DNA from: Corbicula japonica
Taxonomy: Eukaryota; Mollusca; Bivalvia; Venerida; Cyrenidae
Reading direction: 5' to 3'
Assembly: GCA_038501625.1 (NCBI GenBank)
Contig: JAZAYU010000926.1
Span: forward strand, 1 to 64,000
DNA: 64,000 nt
Shown: piece by piece, positions 1 to 8,520 of the stretch
Position numbering within the stretch: the stretch's first letter is position 1
Layout: every line of letters begins with the position of its first letter
The notes under the pieces: model-generated
The model's input: only the letters and a program-made list of their open reading frames with translations
Told to the model about the DNA's origin: nothing
Database searches by the model: none
Program-made: the position numbers and the translations under genes

Positions 1-565
1 CGGCACTGCGACTTTTTGCATTGTCCATTGCAATGTTGCCAATAAGATCGATAAGGCCGCCAAGACTTGCAGGGTCAAGGTTGCCACGCGCAAACACTTT
101 GGGCAGCACATCTTTCAGCGAAGGGTTTTCCTTTTCTATGGCGTCCATCGCATTGTCTACAATTTTACCAATGTTGGGGAGTTTTGCACTAGACACCAGA
201 TATTCCCATCGAGATTTCTCTGGTACAAAAAACACATTTTCTGCACTGTACTCATCTTTATCTTCTGGGTTAGCATTTTTATATTCTCCCTCGCCAGCCT
301 TCAGCGTTTGATAGAGTGCAGTAAACGAATCAGAAATATATTTTATAAATATTAAGCCCAACACTATATGCTTGTATTCTGCCGCATCTATGTTTTTACG
401 GAGTTTATCTGCGGCTTTCCAGAGCTGTTTTTCGATAGGTTCTGATTGTGATGCGGCTTTGGGTGATTTTGCTTTTTCTGTTTGGGCGGTTGGATTTGCT
501 TTTGGTGATTTTGCTTTCGGCTGCGATTTGCTTTTTGTCGGTGTGGTAGATTTTGCTTTCGGCAT
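1..565 (-). CDS. hsdM: Type I restriction-modification methyltransferase subunit, N-terminal part (runs off left edge)
   Basis: Reading leftward from an ATG at 565 preceded by AGGAGG, the frame stays open to the window edge (about 188 residues). From about residue 41 it reads LWKAADKLRKNIDAAEYKH followed by VLGLIFIKYISDSF, the helical N-terminal domain of HsdM; the SAM-binding domain lies outside the window. HsdM methylates adenine in the target site and is the modification core of a type I R-M complex. Residues 3-40 form an unusual Lys/Ala/Ser/Pro-rich leader with near repeats of KAKSPKA, absent from typical HsdM and resembling the low-complexity inserts elsewhere in this window. hsdS and hsdR would be expected to the left. 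Family call is firm; activity cannot be judged from this part. Confidence 0.9.
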   Translation of the reverse strand, partial: MPKAKSTTPTKSKSQPKAKSPKANPTAQTEKAKSPKAASQSEPIEKQLWKAADKLRKNIDAAEYKHIVLGLIFIKYISDSFTALYQTLKAGEGEYKNANPEDKDEYSAENVFFVPEKSRWEYLVSSAKLPNIGKIVDNAMDAIEKENPSLKDVLPKVFARGNLDPASLGGLIDLIGNIAMDNAKSRSA

Positions 566-709
566 GCGACCTCCTCTATTATTTTTAGATATTTAAATTA
601 TAGAGGATTATTGAAATTAAAAATGTGTATTGAAACTAACAATTATTGACAATTGTTTATTTTCTGCTCTATTAATTTTAAATCTTCCGATAATAATTTA
701 TCGTATAAA

Positions 710-2179
710 CTAAGGAGTTAGATTTCCTAAATTTAATGTAGGCCATATACCATCTGCTACAAAGTTCCAGGTGCCTTCATTTTTACCAAAAACAAAATCA
801 GTAAATATAGTAGTATAATTTTGATTGGTAACCGTACTAATATCAATGCCCTCAACTTCGCCATCATACCCTGTGCGAGTTTGTTGTGTACTATAGACAG
901 ATATTTCTGTTGAATAAAACCCTGATCTTTTGGGCTTAACATTAACAGAATTACCATACCAATTTGGTTCTACAGGATAAGTTCCTACTACCTTACCAAA
1001 ATTTGTATTGGTTGAACTTTCTGAACTTACTATATTTGCACGGGTGTATCCTTCAACACCAAAATTTGTAGTCATATAACCAATTAACCCACCCACATTT
1101 TCATTACCATTGACTTTTCCGGTTGTATACCCTACTACAAATCGCCTAGATTCTCCCAATGACTGCGATTCAATTTCACCTACTAACCCCCCAACATTTT
1201 TTTCACCGTTTATCGACCCGGTAGAATATCCTATAACTTCTACTGTTAGTGCGGCACCTATTCTTCCAGCTAACCCACCTACACCAGATCCTGAAGGAGC
1301 ATTTATATTTATATTACCTGTCATATATCCTAAAATAGTAGCACTAGAATATACTATTCCAACTAAACCACCAATATATGATCCTTTAGCATAAATATTT
1401 CCTGTCATAATACCGGTTATTTTACTCTCTCTTCCACTATGACCTACTAATCCCCCTACATATGAATTACCATTTAAATCAGAACTATTATATACATTTA
1501 TAACTTGATCTTTAGCCTCATCCCTATCTATACAACCTATTATACCACCCAATCCACTATTACCTACTATTTGATCTTTTGTACTGCTTTTTATTCTGAT
1601 GTTAGAAATATTATTTACAGTTCTTATAAGTGGCATAGTTCCTACTAATGCACCAACGCAATCATTACCTTCAATACCTCTATGGTCTATAATAAGATTT
1701 TTTATTTTAGCCCCACCCAGCACTCCGAATAACCCAACATTGTCATTTTTACTGTAAATTTTCAAATTACTTATAGTAAAACCAGCTCCATCAAATTCAC
1801 CAGCAAATTTATTTCCAGAATCTCCTATTGGAACAAAACCAGAATTTGGAGGATTTTCTCTACAAGGTTCAGGAAATGCAATATTTTGTGTAAGTATATA
1901 TTTTGCTGTTAAACTTCCACTAGCCTCATTATTAGATATCCACTGTAATTCTTTCCAGTTTGTTATTTGATATATATCGCCATTTTTAGTTGGCATAGAT
2001 GTGCTAGAAGTGCTAGAAGTTAAATAGCATTCTATATTTGCTGAGGGGGAGGAGTTTACATCAACGCACGATAGTAAAATTGAAAAAATTGCGACTAATA
2101 ACAGGATGGAACGGAACGGAACGGAACGGAACGGAACGGAACGGAATGGAATGGAACTAATTTTTTTATTTGTTGCCAT
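710..2179 (-). CDS. GLUG-motif surface lipoprotein, putatively phase-variable
   Basis: 489 residues from the ATG at 2179, which has AAAGAG 8 nt upstream; a longer in-frame start at 2290 lacks such a site. The N-terminus is a lipoprotein signal with lipobox ILLSC. The body contains repeated glycine-rich blocks of the type GNSYVGGLVG, the GLUG motif found in bacterial surface proteins, plus an N-terminal stretch (YQITNWKELQW, GFVPIGDSG) shared with the three paralogues at 37603-42450. The signal peptide is encoded by pentanucleotide repeats and reads SVPFR three times, so gain or loss of one unit changes the frame. Probably an outer-surface protein or adhesin; ligand unknown. Confidence 0.8.
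   Translation of the reverse strand: MATNKKISSIPFRSVPFRSVPFRSILLLVAIFSILLSCVDVNSSPSANIECYLTSSTSSTSMPTKNGDIYQITNWKELQWISNNEASGSLTAKYILTQNIAFPEPCRENPPNSGFVPIGDSGNKFAGEFDGAGFTISNLKIYSKNDNVGLFGVLGGAKIKNLIIDHRGIEGNDCVGALVGTMPLIRTVNNISNIRIKSSTKDQIVGNSGLGGIIGCIDRDEAKDQVINVYNSSDLNGNSYVGGLVGHSGRESKITGIMTGNIYAKGSYIGGLVGIVYSSATILGYMTGNININAPSGSGVGGLAGRIGAALTVEVIGYSTGSINGEKNVGGLVGEIESQSLGESRRFVVGYTTGKVNGNENVGGLIGYMTTNFGVEGYTRANIVSSESSTNTNFGKVVGTYPVEPNWYGNSVNVKPKRSGFYSTEISVYSTQQTRTGYDGEVEGIDISTVTNQNYTTIFTDFVFGKNEGTWNFVADGIWPTLNLGNLTP
2108..2157. repeat. Pentanucleotide repeat GGAAC, ten units, in a signal-peptide coding region
   Basis: Seven perfect GGAAC units (2108-2142), two GGAAT variants and one more GGAAC. 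It lies just inside the coding sequence of the lipoprotein at 710-2179, between start codon and hydrophobic core. Five bases is not a multiple of three, so slippage by one unit shifts the frame. The placement mirrors the CTCTT repeats in the signal sequence of neisserial opa genes. Confidence 0.95.
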
Positions 2180-2320
2180 AATTAAATCTCTTTGATTTTT
2201 ATAGTCTATGTTTTTATTATACTTGTTTTTTTGTTTTTTGTCAACCAAATGCATTGCATACCATGCTATGTACCCATTAAAAACAAGCAAAAAAACTACT
2301 CAAAACAAGCCCTTATCTTG

Positions 2321-2326
2321 TATAAT
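2321..2326 (+). promoter_or_regulatory. -10 box of a probably leaderless promoter
   Basis: TATAAT ends 5 nt before the ATG of the carbonic anhydrase gene and there is no Shine-Dalgarno sequence. No good -35 is visible. Confidence 0.55.
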
Positions 2327-2331
2327 TAATT

Positions 2332-2970
2332 ATGAGCGATATCAGAGACACCGCACTAGACAAAGAGACGCAAGAGTCGCTGACGCCTGACCAGGTTCTA
2401 CGCACCTTAAAAGAGGGTAACAATCGCTATGTGCATAACAATTTGACCGAAGCTGATTTTAGCCAGCTAAGAAAACAAACAAAAAACCAACAGAATCCTC
2501 ATTCTATAATTTTGTCTTGTATTGACTCTAGAGTGCCAGTTGAGCTTGTGTTTGATCAAAGTTTAGGAGATATTTTTGTGGCGCGCATTGCGGGAAATTT
2601 TGCCAATACTGATATTATTGGCAGCTTAGAATTTGCCTGTAAAGTAGCAGGCAGCAAACTTATTGTGGTGCTGGGGCACGAGCAATGTGGAGCTATTAAA
2701 GCTGCCTGCGACAACATTCAACTCGGCAATTTGACTTCTACTCTTTCAAACATAAAGCCGGCTGTTGAAGATGCAAAAACTTATATTGCAGAAAACCATA
2801 ACAGCCAAAACCTTAATTTTGTAAGCCAAGTTATAGAAAGCAATGTGCATATTACTATAAATACTATATTAGAACACAGTGCTATTTTGCAAGACTTATA
2901 TAACCAGCAAGAAATTGACATAGTTGGCGGTATTTATATGCTTGCAAGTGGTAAAGTTAAGTGGCTATAA
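2332..2970 (+). CDS. Beta-class carbonic anhydrase
   Basis: 212 residues, a normal length for the family. Interconverts CO2 and bicarbonate in the cytoplasm. Zinc ligands and active-site residues are visible: SCIDSRVP gives Cys63 with the Asp65/Arg67 dyad, and GHEQCGA gives His116 and Cys119. No signal peptide. Transcribed alone, divergent from the GLUG lipoprotein. The ATG follows a TATAAT by 5 nt with no ribosome-binding site, suggesting a leaderless message. Confidence 0.93.
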   Translation: MSDIRDTALDKETQESLTPDQVLRTLKEGNNRYVHNNLTEADFSQLRKQTKNQQNPHSIILSCIDSRVPVELVFDQSLGDIFVARIAGNFANTDIIGSLEFACKVAGSKLIVVLGHEQCGAIKAACDNIQLGNLTSTLSNIKPAVEDAKTYIAENHNSQNLNFVSQVIESNVHITINTILEHSAILQDLYNQQEIDIVGGIYMLASGKVKWL

Positions 2971-3060
2971 ATGCATAAAAGCACCTTACATTGCATATTA
3001 CATTTTGCATATTACATTATTCTTTGATATTTATCAATTGTATTTTAAACTATTATTTAT

Positions 3061-3066
3061 TATAAT
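3061..3066 (+). promoter_or_regulatory. -10 box of a leaderless promoter
   Basis: TATAAT (3061-3066) with TTGTAT (3038-3043) at a 17-bp spacing. The predicted transcription start is the A of the ATG at 3073; no Shine-Dalgarno sequence is present. Confidence 0.65.
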
Positions 3067-3072
3067 TAGTGT

Positions 3073-3648
3073 ATGTCAAAACAAAAACGAATACAAAAAA
3101 AACCAAACACATCAAAAAATTCTAAAAAAGGTTTATGGATAACATTGCTATTTGTAGCAATTGCAATAGTCGTTACTGCATTTATATTAAGCAATAATTT
3201 AAACTCAAAAAATAATACTAAAAATCAAGTCGCTGGTTCAGAGAACGGGTCCATCTATGGCGACGATGTGGTAGATATGTACTATTTTCATTTATTAACC
3301 TGCAAATATTGCCATCTACAAAATGCCTTTATGAAAAACAAATTAACGCTAATGTATCCGCAACTTAGAATTAATTGGTTTGAACTTACAGAAGTTGCCA
3401 GCAACAAAAAGTTAAAAGAAATGGCAAAGTTACACCCCCAAATTAATATAAACCGCGTGTCTACTCCCACTACTATAATAGGAGATGAAGTAAACATTGG
3501 TTATTCGTCTGATGATACTACAGGGGTGCGCCTTATTGAAATGGTAGAGAAAGAAGTAGCACGCATAGAACGATCGTGGAACCCTAACACTATGAAACGC
3601 ACAATAGATCTTAGAGATGCTGCTACACAAGCCAAATCCGCAAACTAG
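3073..3648 (+). CDS. Membrane-anchored thioredoxin/glutaredoxin-like protein
   Basis: 191 residues. A basic N-terminus is followed by one transmembrane helix (about residues 22-40) and an extracytoplasmic domain. That domain contains a CKYC redox motif after a beta strand (VDMYYFHLLTCKYC) and a later STPTTII segment like the cis-Pro loop of thioredoxin folds. Likely a periplasmic thiol-disulfide protein. The following gene, 41 bp downstream on the same strand, is a CcdA/DsbD-like membrane electron carrier, its natural partner. The specific client is unknown. Not matched to a named family. Confidence 0.65.
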   Translation: MSKQKRIQKKPNTSKNSKKGLWITLLFVAIAIVVTAFILSNNLNSKNNTKNQVAGSENGSIYGDDVVDMYYFHLLTCKYCHLQNAFMKNKLTLMYPQLRINWFELTEVASNKKLKEMAKLHPQININRVSTPTTIIGDEVNIGYSSDDTTGVRLIEMVEKEVARIERSWNPNTMKRTIDLRDAATQAKSAN

Positions 3649-3689
3649 CATTTAACCGCAGGACATCCTCCCCACCACAACACACTTAT

Positions 3690-4571
3690 ATGAATAAAAA
3701 TCCATTAGACAAAATTAAAATAAACAAATTTCATTTCTTTCTCGGGCTCTTTATTCTGATACTGTTAGTCTTGTCGTACATTTTTGTCAAAGAGATAGAC
3801 GCATCTCAAACAACTGTTAACGATTCAAAGATTATTACCATCCCCATACTCAACATAGACATAAACTTTCAAAATGCATCGCTATTATTTGCCTCCGTTA
3901 TTATAGGGCTGCTCGACGGGTTTAACCCCTGTGCAATGTGGGTGCTTATTTATTTAATATCGCTGGCCACCACTATAGGAGACCGCAAAAAAATGTACAT
4001 CATTGTGGGCACCTTTGTTACCACAGAAGCAATTATGTACTATGTTATTTTGGCGGGCTGGCTCAATGTGTTTATGTTTTTAAGTTTCTCGCGGTGGGTG
4101 CTGTACTTAGTCGGGGTCTTTGCCATCTGGACCGGGGTTATGTCGGTGCGCAGCTATATAAAATCTGGGGGAGATATCTCCTGCGATATTGGCGATGCAG
4201 AATCGCGCCAAAAGACTATGACCCGCATTCAAAAAATTGTAAGTGCTCCCATTACTATAGTCTCGCTCTTGGCGGTAGTGCTTCTTGCGTTTGTTATTAA
4301 CTCTTTAGAATTTGTATGCTCTTCTGGACTACCTGCAATTTATACGCAAATGCTGGCCTTAGCAGATATTTCGTTATTTGCTAAATATATGTATATTGCT
4401 GTCTATGATTTATTTTTTATGATAGACGACTTTATAATATTTGCTCTGGCAATTTGGGCTATCAATTCTAAATGGACTACAAAATATTCGGGCTTCTCGA
4501 AACTTATAGGCGGCATTATTATGTTTCTTATAGGTATAGTAATTTTGTTTTTTCCACAGTGGTTACTGTAG
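3690..4571 (+). CDS. CcdA/DsbD-like thiol-disulfide transmembrane protein
   Basis: 293 residues with one N-terminal helix and about six further membrane helices. Key cysteines sit where the DsbD/CcdA family has them: FNPCAMW in the first core helix and EFVCSSGLP in the fourth. This family passes reducing equivalents from cytoplasmic thioredoxin to extracytoplasmic thiol proteins. The CKYC protein just upstream is the likely acceptor. The extra N-terminal helix and the loop around residues 155-175 are not typical of minimal CcdA. A role in cytochrome maturation is not supported by neighbours; a general thiol-reducing role is equally possible. Confidence 0.75.
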   Translation: MNKNPLDKIKINKFHFFLGLFILILLVLSYIFVKEIDASQTTVNDSKIITIPILNIDINFQNASLLFASVIIGLLDGFNPCAMWVLIYLISLATTIGDRKKMYIIVGTFVTTEAIMYYVILAGWLNVFMFLSFSRWVLYLVGVFAIWTGVMSVRSYIKSGGDISCDIGDAESRQKTMTRIQKIVSAPITIVSLLAVVLLAFVINSLEFVCSSGLPAIYTQMLALADISLFAKYMYIAVYDLFFMIDDFIIFALAIWAINSKWTTKYSGFSKLIGGIIMFLIGIVILFFPQWLL

Positions 4572-4634
4572 GTTTTTTCCACAGTTTACTATGGGTATAA
4601 AGGGGGGGGTATAAAGGGTGCAGAAGAGTTTGCC

Positions 4635-4662
4635 TACGGCATACGGCATACGGCATACGGCA
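4635..4662. repeat. 7-bp tandem repeat, 4 copies
   Basis: TACGGCA repeated four times between convergent genes. A G8 run lies nearby. No function apparent. Confidence 0.9.
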
Positions 4663-4680
4663 ACAAGCCCGCTCTTGTAA

Positions 4681-5283
4681 CTACTTTTGCATAAAAAACA
4701 AAAACATTGCATACCCACCAACTTCCATCACAAAAAACAATATACTCACCGTTAAAAATATATAACGACCTTTTTGATGTATAATTCTTCTAAAAAGCAC
4801 CACGGTACACAATATCATCATCAACGCAATAATTATAGATATGGGTGTACCATAATGGTTGGTATCCCAATACGACACAGGACTTTGAAATATCCACTTT
4901 AAAAATGGAAAAAAATGTGCATGCCCATCGTCATTGTGCAAAAACAAATCAAATACATCGTGCACCAGCATACCGCTAGAAACTATCAAAAGTGCAATCT
5001 GCTGTTTAAATTTATATAAAATTATCCCTATAGCCATAAGAAACAAGGCAACGGGTATTGAGTGAAACAAATTAAATGTGTTTTGCCAATTTCCAGAAAA
5101 ATAAATTTCGTTCCATAACAGTTCTTCGGGCTTTTTCATTATTACGCGCTCCCATACATAAAACACAAACATAGTAATATCAGGTATTAAACCTGACAAA
5201 CCCGCTAATAGAAAATAGCGTAGTTTTTCCTTATGTTTTGTAAGAAGTGCCATATTTAATATAATGTGGGCTTGAGTCGTCAT
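4681..5283 (-). CDS. YdjM-like (DUF457-type) integral membrane protein
   Basis: 200 residues, about five to six membrane helices. Conserved-looking polar residues in membrane context include NLFHSIPVALF and LVHDVFDLFLHNDDGHAHFFPF, resembling the His/Asp pattern of the membrane-bound metal-dependent hydrolase family that includes YdjM. Its ATG overlaps the stop of the glucosyl-3-phosphoglycerate synthase gene (ATGA), so it is translationally coupled as the last gene of a four-gene operon. Biochemical role unknown. Confidence 0.6.
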   Translation of the reverse strand: MTTQAHIILNMALLTKHKEKLRYFLLAGLSGLIPDITMFVFYVWERVIMKKPEELLWNEIYFSGNWQNTFNLFHSIPVALFLMAIGIILYKFKQQIALLIVSSGMLVHDVFDLFLHNDDGHAHFFPFLKWIFQSPVSYWDTNHYGTPISIIIALMMILCTVVLFRRIIHQKGRYIFLTVSILFFVMEVGGYAMFLFFMQK

Positions 5284-6416
5284 TTTTTTGTAGAGCTTGT
5301 TTTTGCTGGACTTTGTTTTTTGGGCCCGTGTTTCGGTTGGTTTTTTTTGAAGAGGGCTTGTTTTTCTACATATTCTTTAATTGTAATCATTGGTGGTCTT
5401 TCGTATTCTGTTATACTATGTTTCTCGATTTTATATTCTGTACCAGTTGCAACAAACTGCTGTAACACGGTGTTAATTTTTTTGTTGCTTGTAAGCAATC
5501 CTAAATCTTCTGTGCGGTTTAAAAAAGTTTGTAATATACCAAAAGCCATGCGCCCCAAACTCACTGTTGATTGGTTGCGATGTATACGCATGTCTAAATC
5601 AGTCTGGGCAAACACATTGATGCCACCAAATTTATGATACACATCAATAATATGTGCAGTCTCAACACCATAACCAATAGGAAACGCAATTGCCTCTAAG
5701 GTTTGTCGTCTTACTGCATACTCACCACTAAGTGGCTGAATAATTGCCGAGAGTTCAGGAAAAAATAACGAGAACAGAGGTCTAATTAAAATTTCGGTCA
5801 CACGCCCTCCCCCTGAATTACGAGTGCCCTCAGAAAAAGTAAGTGGCCTATCATAGAATGCCTTGACATACTGCACCTCGTCAAAATTTAGAAGTGGCCC
5901 CACAAGCCCATAGACAAAACGCGGGTGTATGTTTTTAATATCGGCATCAAGATAAATTATAATGTCGCCCGAAAGCTGATAGATTGCCTTCCACAGGTTC
6001 TCTCCCTTACCCTTTCTATCAGGTATATTGGGGAGGATGTCACTCGCCAAATATGTATCGGCGCCATAGGTATGTGCAACTTCTAGCGTCTTATCTGTAG
6101 AGCCCGAATCGATTACCGCAATTTCGTCTAACAATGGATATTTCATTTTTAGTTCAGAAATAAAAATAATAACCTCTTTGCCTATAGTTGATTCTTCGTT
6201 TAGTGTGGGGATGCACAAAGAAATTTTAATGTTCTTTTTTTCTTTAAGTTTTACAAGTTTTTTTATGTCTGAAAAATCGCTGTGGTGAAAAGTACGTGTT
6301 TTAATCCAGTCGTTGATGTTGCCAGAAGTTTGACAACTTGAATGACTGTGGGGTGCACCTTGGCTTTGTCCGTTTGAAATGCCACCAGTAAACTTTTTTT
6401 TGTGCATGCTATCCAT
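5280..6416 (-). CDS. gpgS: Glucosyl-3-phosphoglycerate synthase (GT81-type glycosyltransferase)
   Basis: 378 residues, a family A glycosyltransferase. Visible are ISLCIPTLNEESTIGKEV (start of the nucleotide-sugar fold), IDSGSTDKT, a DAD metal motif in IIYLDADIKNIHPRFV, and the GpgS signature GGGRVTEILIRPLFSLFFPEL with QPLSGEYAVRR. This family transfers glucose from a nucleotide sugar to 3-phosphoglycerate, giving the precursor of glucosylglycerate, a compatible solute or polysaccharide primer. No phosphatase gene for the second step is seen. The C-terminus ends in a Lys/Pro-rich tail. It is the third gene of an operon, starting 2 nt after the M20-like gene. Confidence 0.85.
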   Translation of the reverse strand: MDSMHKKKFTGGISNGQSQGAPHSHSSCQTSGNINDWIKTRTFHHSDFSDIKKLVKLKEKKNIKISLCIPTLNEESTIGKEVIIFISELKMKYPLLDEIAVIDSGSTDKTLEVAHTYGADTYLASDILPNIPDRKGKGENLWKAIYQLSGDIIIYLDADIKNIHPRFVYGLVGPLLNFDEVQYVKAFYDRPLTFSEGTRNSGGGRVTEILIRPLFSLFFPELSAIIQPLSGEYAVRRQTLEAIAFPIGYGVETAHIIDVYHKFGGINVFAQTDLDMRIHRNQSTVSLGRMAFGILQTFLNRTEDLGLLTSNKKINTVLQQFVATGTEYKIEKHSITEYERPPMITIKEYVEKQALFKKNQPKHGPKKQSPAKTSSTKK

Positions 6417-6417
6417 C

Positions 6418-7650
6418 TTAAAAACCTTTATCTATAGTATATAAATATGCAATAAGTTGCGAAAAGCCCTTGTTTATTGGCTCTATGTACATAAGCTCTT
6501 TTAACTGATTATAATGCTCGCAATTAGTAAGCCCTAAAGTTATAGCGGGGATGTTTTTTTCTATAAACGCAGAAAGGTCAGAGACACTGGGGGTAATACG
6601 ATGTAATATCTCTAACTGATCTAAAATTTCTACTAACGATTGCACCATAGGGTGCATATATTCAAGCCCACCCACATAGCGTTGTGAGATAGTCTCTATC
6701 GTAATCTCTGCCCCCGAACTAAAAGATTTTTCTTTGACAATGCCCTCTATTTTTTTCTCTAGCTGGCTGACAATTTTGTTTGACTCGCTTCTTATTTCAA
6801 AAGAAAACGAAGAGTTGGCAATGATGCTTGACGATGTGCCTCCTTCTACAGAATTAAATACTATAGAAGTTTTTGGCCTGCTAGGAATAGGAATTTCTAA
6901 AATTGCATTCATTACATTGATAAGATCTAAAATTGCATTGGCGTTTCCAAACCGTGTCCAGTCATATTGTTCGGGGATAACTATAGAAACTTTTTGTTTA
7001 AGCGCACCTATAGATTGATAACTAATGCGCCCTAGAGGATACCCCTCTAAACAGACACCATAATTTATGGGCTTGTCAAAATGCTCTAAAAAAAAGCGTG
7101 TGCCTTTAAGATTGCTACTACCCAAAGAATTTGCAGAAAAGCAAAAAATAATATTACTTTCAAATTGTATGTTCAGTGTGTTAAGCACATAGGGTAAAGT
7201 AACCAAACTAGCCACTCCTAAACTATTATCAGTAAGCCCCGCCCCTATCGCAGAATCAGATTGTATTTTTACCGTATGGTCTACAGAAGGTGGATGCACA
7301 GTATCAAGATGCGCAACAAGCACAATATTTTTGTTTTTGCTCTGTTGCGTACCAGGGATAATTGCAGTAACATTGCCTACCTCGTCTATAGAAATATCTA
7401 GAAGTTCGTACTCGCTAAGACGCTGTGCCACCGCCTGTGCTTTTTCTATAGTAGAGCCCAACATATACCCCGGAATTTCAGAGATAAGAATTAAATTGCT
7501 TAATAAAATTTCTTTAAACTGAGTAAGGTCTTGTAACAATTGTGTGACGGTAATATTCTGTGTGGGCTTGCTTGGAAACGCTTTCTTAGGATTGAGCGAC
7601 TTACTGTACGAGGTGTGAATTTTACTTTGAGGCATGGGCTTTGTTTTCAT
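6418..7650 (-). CDS. M20-family peptidase homologue, probably catalytically impaired
   Basis: 410 residues with the M20 (ArgE/DapE/PepT) layout. VLVAHLDTVHP carries the first metal His/Asp and the catalytic Asp region; GAGLTDNSLG holds the bridging Asp; the last ligand His is plausible in NCEHYNQ. The usual Glu-Glu pair (catalytic base plus metal ligand, as in QEEVGLKG of PepT-like proteins) is replaced by NSLGSSNLKG, so both acidic residues appear to be missing. It may be a pseudoenzyme or use altered chemistry. The first 30 residues are low-complexity Ser/Lys/Pro-rich. It starts 2 nt after the upstream gene's stop. Confidence 0.75.
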   Translation of the reverse strand: MKTKPMPQSKIHTSYSKSLNPKKAFPSKPTQNITVTQLLQDLTQFKEILLSNLILISEIPGYMLGSTIEKAQAVAQRLSEYELLDISIDEVGNVTAIIPGTQQSKNKNIVLVAHLDTVHPPSVDHTVKIQSDSAIGAGLTDNSLGVASLVTLPYVLNTLNIQFESNIIFCFSANSLGSSNLKGTRFFLEHFDKPINYGVCLEGYPLGRISYQSIGALKQKVSIVIPEQYDWTRFGNANAILDLINVMNAILEIPIPSRPKTSIVFNSVEGGTSSSIIANSSFSFEIRSESNKIVSQLEKKIEGIVKEKSFSSGAEITIETISQRYVGGLEYMHPMVQSLVEILDQLEILHRITPSVSDLSAFIEKNIPAITLGLTNCEHYNQLKELMYIEPINKGFSQLIAYLYTIDKGF

Positions 7651-7651
7651 A

Positions 7652-8290
7652 TTATTTTCGTTCTTTGTTTATTAGGTGGGCTCTAATCTGTTCTACAATT
7701 AGAGATTCATTATAATCTAAAAAAAACTTACAATGCAACATAGGTGGAGTATTTGTGTGTTGTATTTTAAAGGGAGAAGTTTTTGCAGAGATGATTTCGG
7801 GTGCGGTAATTGTGTCATCGGCACTGTGTGCACTTGATGTGCTGTGTGCAACGCTTATCTCGGCCTTGGATCTGGCTTTGGGCTTACCTTGCTCAATTAA
7901 ATACAACTCGTACACCAAACCCTCAATATCTAACACACGCTCTTGCTTTTTAATTACGCGCTGCCAAAAGTTTTTAGGTGGTTCAGGAGCAGTCCAAGAA
8001 TTTATTTTGTTAAAAGGCAACCCTATACAAAAACCATTATCTTGTTGCGATTTAAACACACTAGTAAATATATTCTGTTGCGGAAAATGGTGAAAGAAAA
8101 CACCATATTCAGTAACATAACAGATGCCCCATTGCATCTTCGTTGGCTTTACCGCCACATTGAGTTCTTGTGTTATCTCTAATGCAATATATTTTGCCAA
8201 ACCATAGGCAAGCACCTTGCCATGCTGCTCGGCAACTAATTGCCAAAATTGTTCGGTTTGGTCAGTACTTTGTACTAAATTGGAACTCAT
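7652..8290 (-). CDS. Hypothetical protein, first gene of the gpgS operon
   Basis: 212 residues, soluble, not recognised. The N-terminal half is well structured (FWQLVAEQHGKVLAYGLAKY, TKMQWGICYVTEYGVFFHHFP). A Ser/Ala/Thr-rich linker (about residues 136-175) looks like one of the low-complexity inserts typical of this genome, and a charged C-terminal segment follows. Starts from an apparently leaderless ATG. Close spacing to the M20-like and GpgS genes suggests a shared process. Confidence 0.7.
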   Translation of the reverse strand: MSSNLVQSTDQTEQFWQLVAEQHGKVLAYGLAKYIALEITQELNVAVKPTKMQWGICYVTEYGVFFHHFPQQNIFTSVFKSQQDNGFCIGLPFNKINSWTAPEPPKNFWQRVIKKQERVLDIEGLVYELYLIEQGKPKARSKAEISVAHSTSSAHSADDTITAPEIISAKTSPFKIQHTNTPPMLHCKFFLDYNESLIVEQIRAHLINKERK

Positions 8291-8296
8291 AGTTTA

Positions 8297-8302
8297 ATTA
8301 TA
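8297..8302 (-). promoter_or_regulatory. -10 box of a probably leaderless promoter
   Basis: On the minus strand TATAAT is followed by 6 nt and then the ATG at 8290. There is no Shine-Dalgarno sequence and no convincing -35. Confidence 0.55.
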
Positions 8303-8319
8303 GCAGGTTCTCTGCAATG

Positions 8320-8369
8320 GGGACATTAGCAGTTCTTATTATTTGGGACATTAACAGTTCTTATTATTT
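8320..8369. repeat. 25-bp tandem repeat, 2 copies
   Basis: Two copies of a 25-bp unit beginning GGGACATTA and ending TTATTATTT, with one mismatch. It lies in the 230-bp intergenic stretch between the gpgS operon and serA. Nothing else recognisable there apart from a more GC-rich patch around 8370-8480. Confidence 0.9.
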
Positions 8370-8520
8370 GGATGCCTCGGCTTCGCCGATCGCGTGCTAT
8401 GTTCTCGCTTTTTCGTGGCTGCCTTTGGGTACACTGGTTTATGTGCAAAGCTCAGCATTAGCACGCCCACAGCACACCCTTCCCATACTATTAAATCTAA
8501 AATTTACTACAATATAATTG

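Noticed and set aside
21..596. Plus-strand open frames at 21-311 and 372-596
   Set aside because: They lie opposite the hsdM coding frame on the minus strand, which has clear family motifs and a ribosome-binding site.
8513..8520. TATAAT immediately before the serA ATG as a leaderless promoter
   Set aside because: It ends only 2 nt before the ATG, which would place the transcription start inside or after the start codon. It was not counted in the leaderless set.
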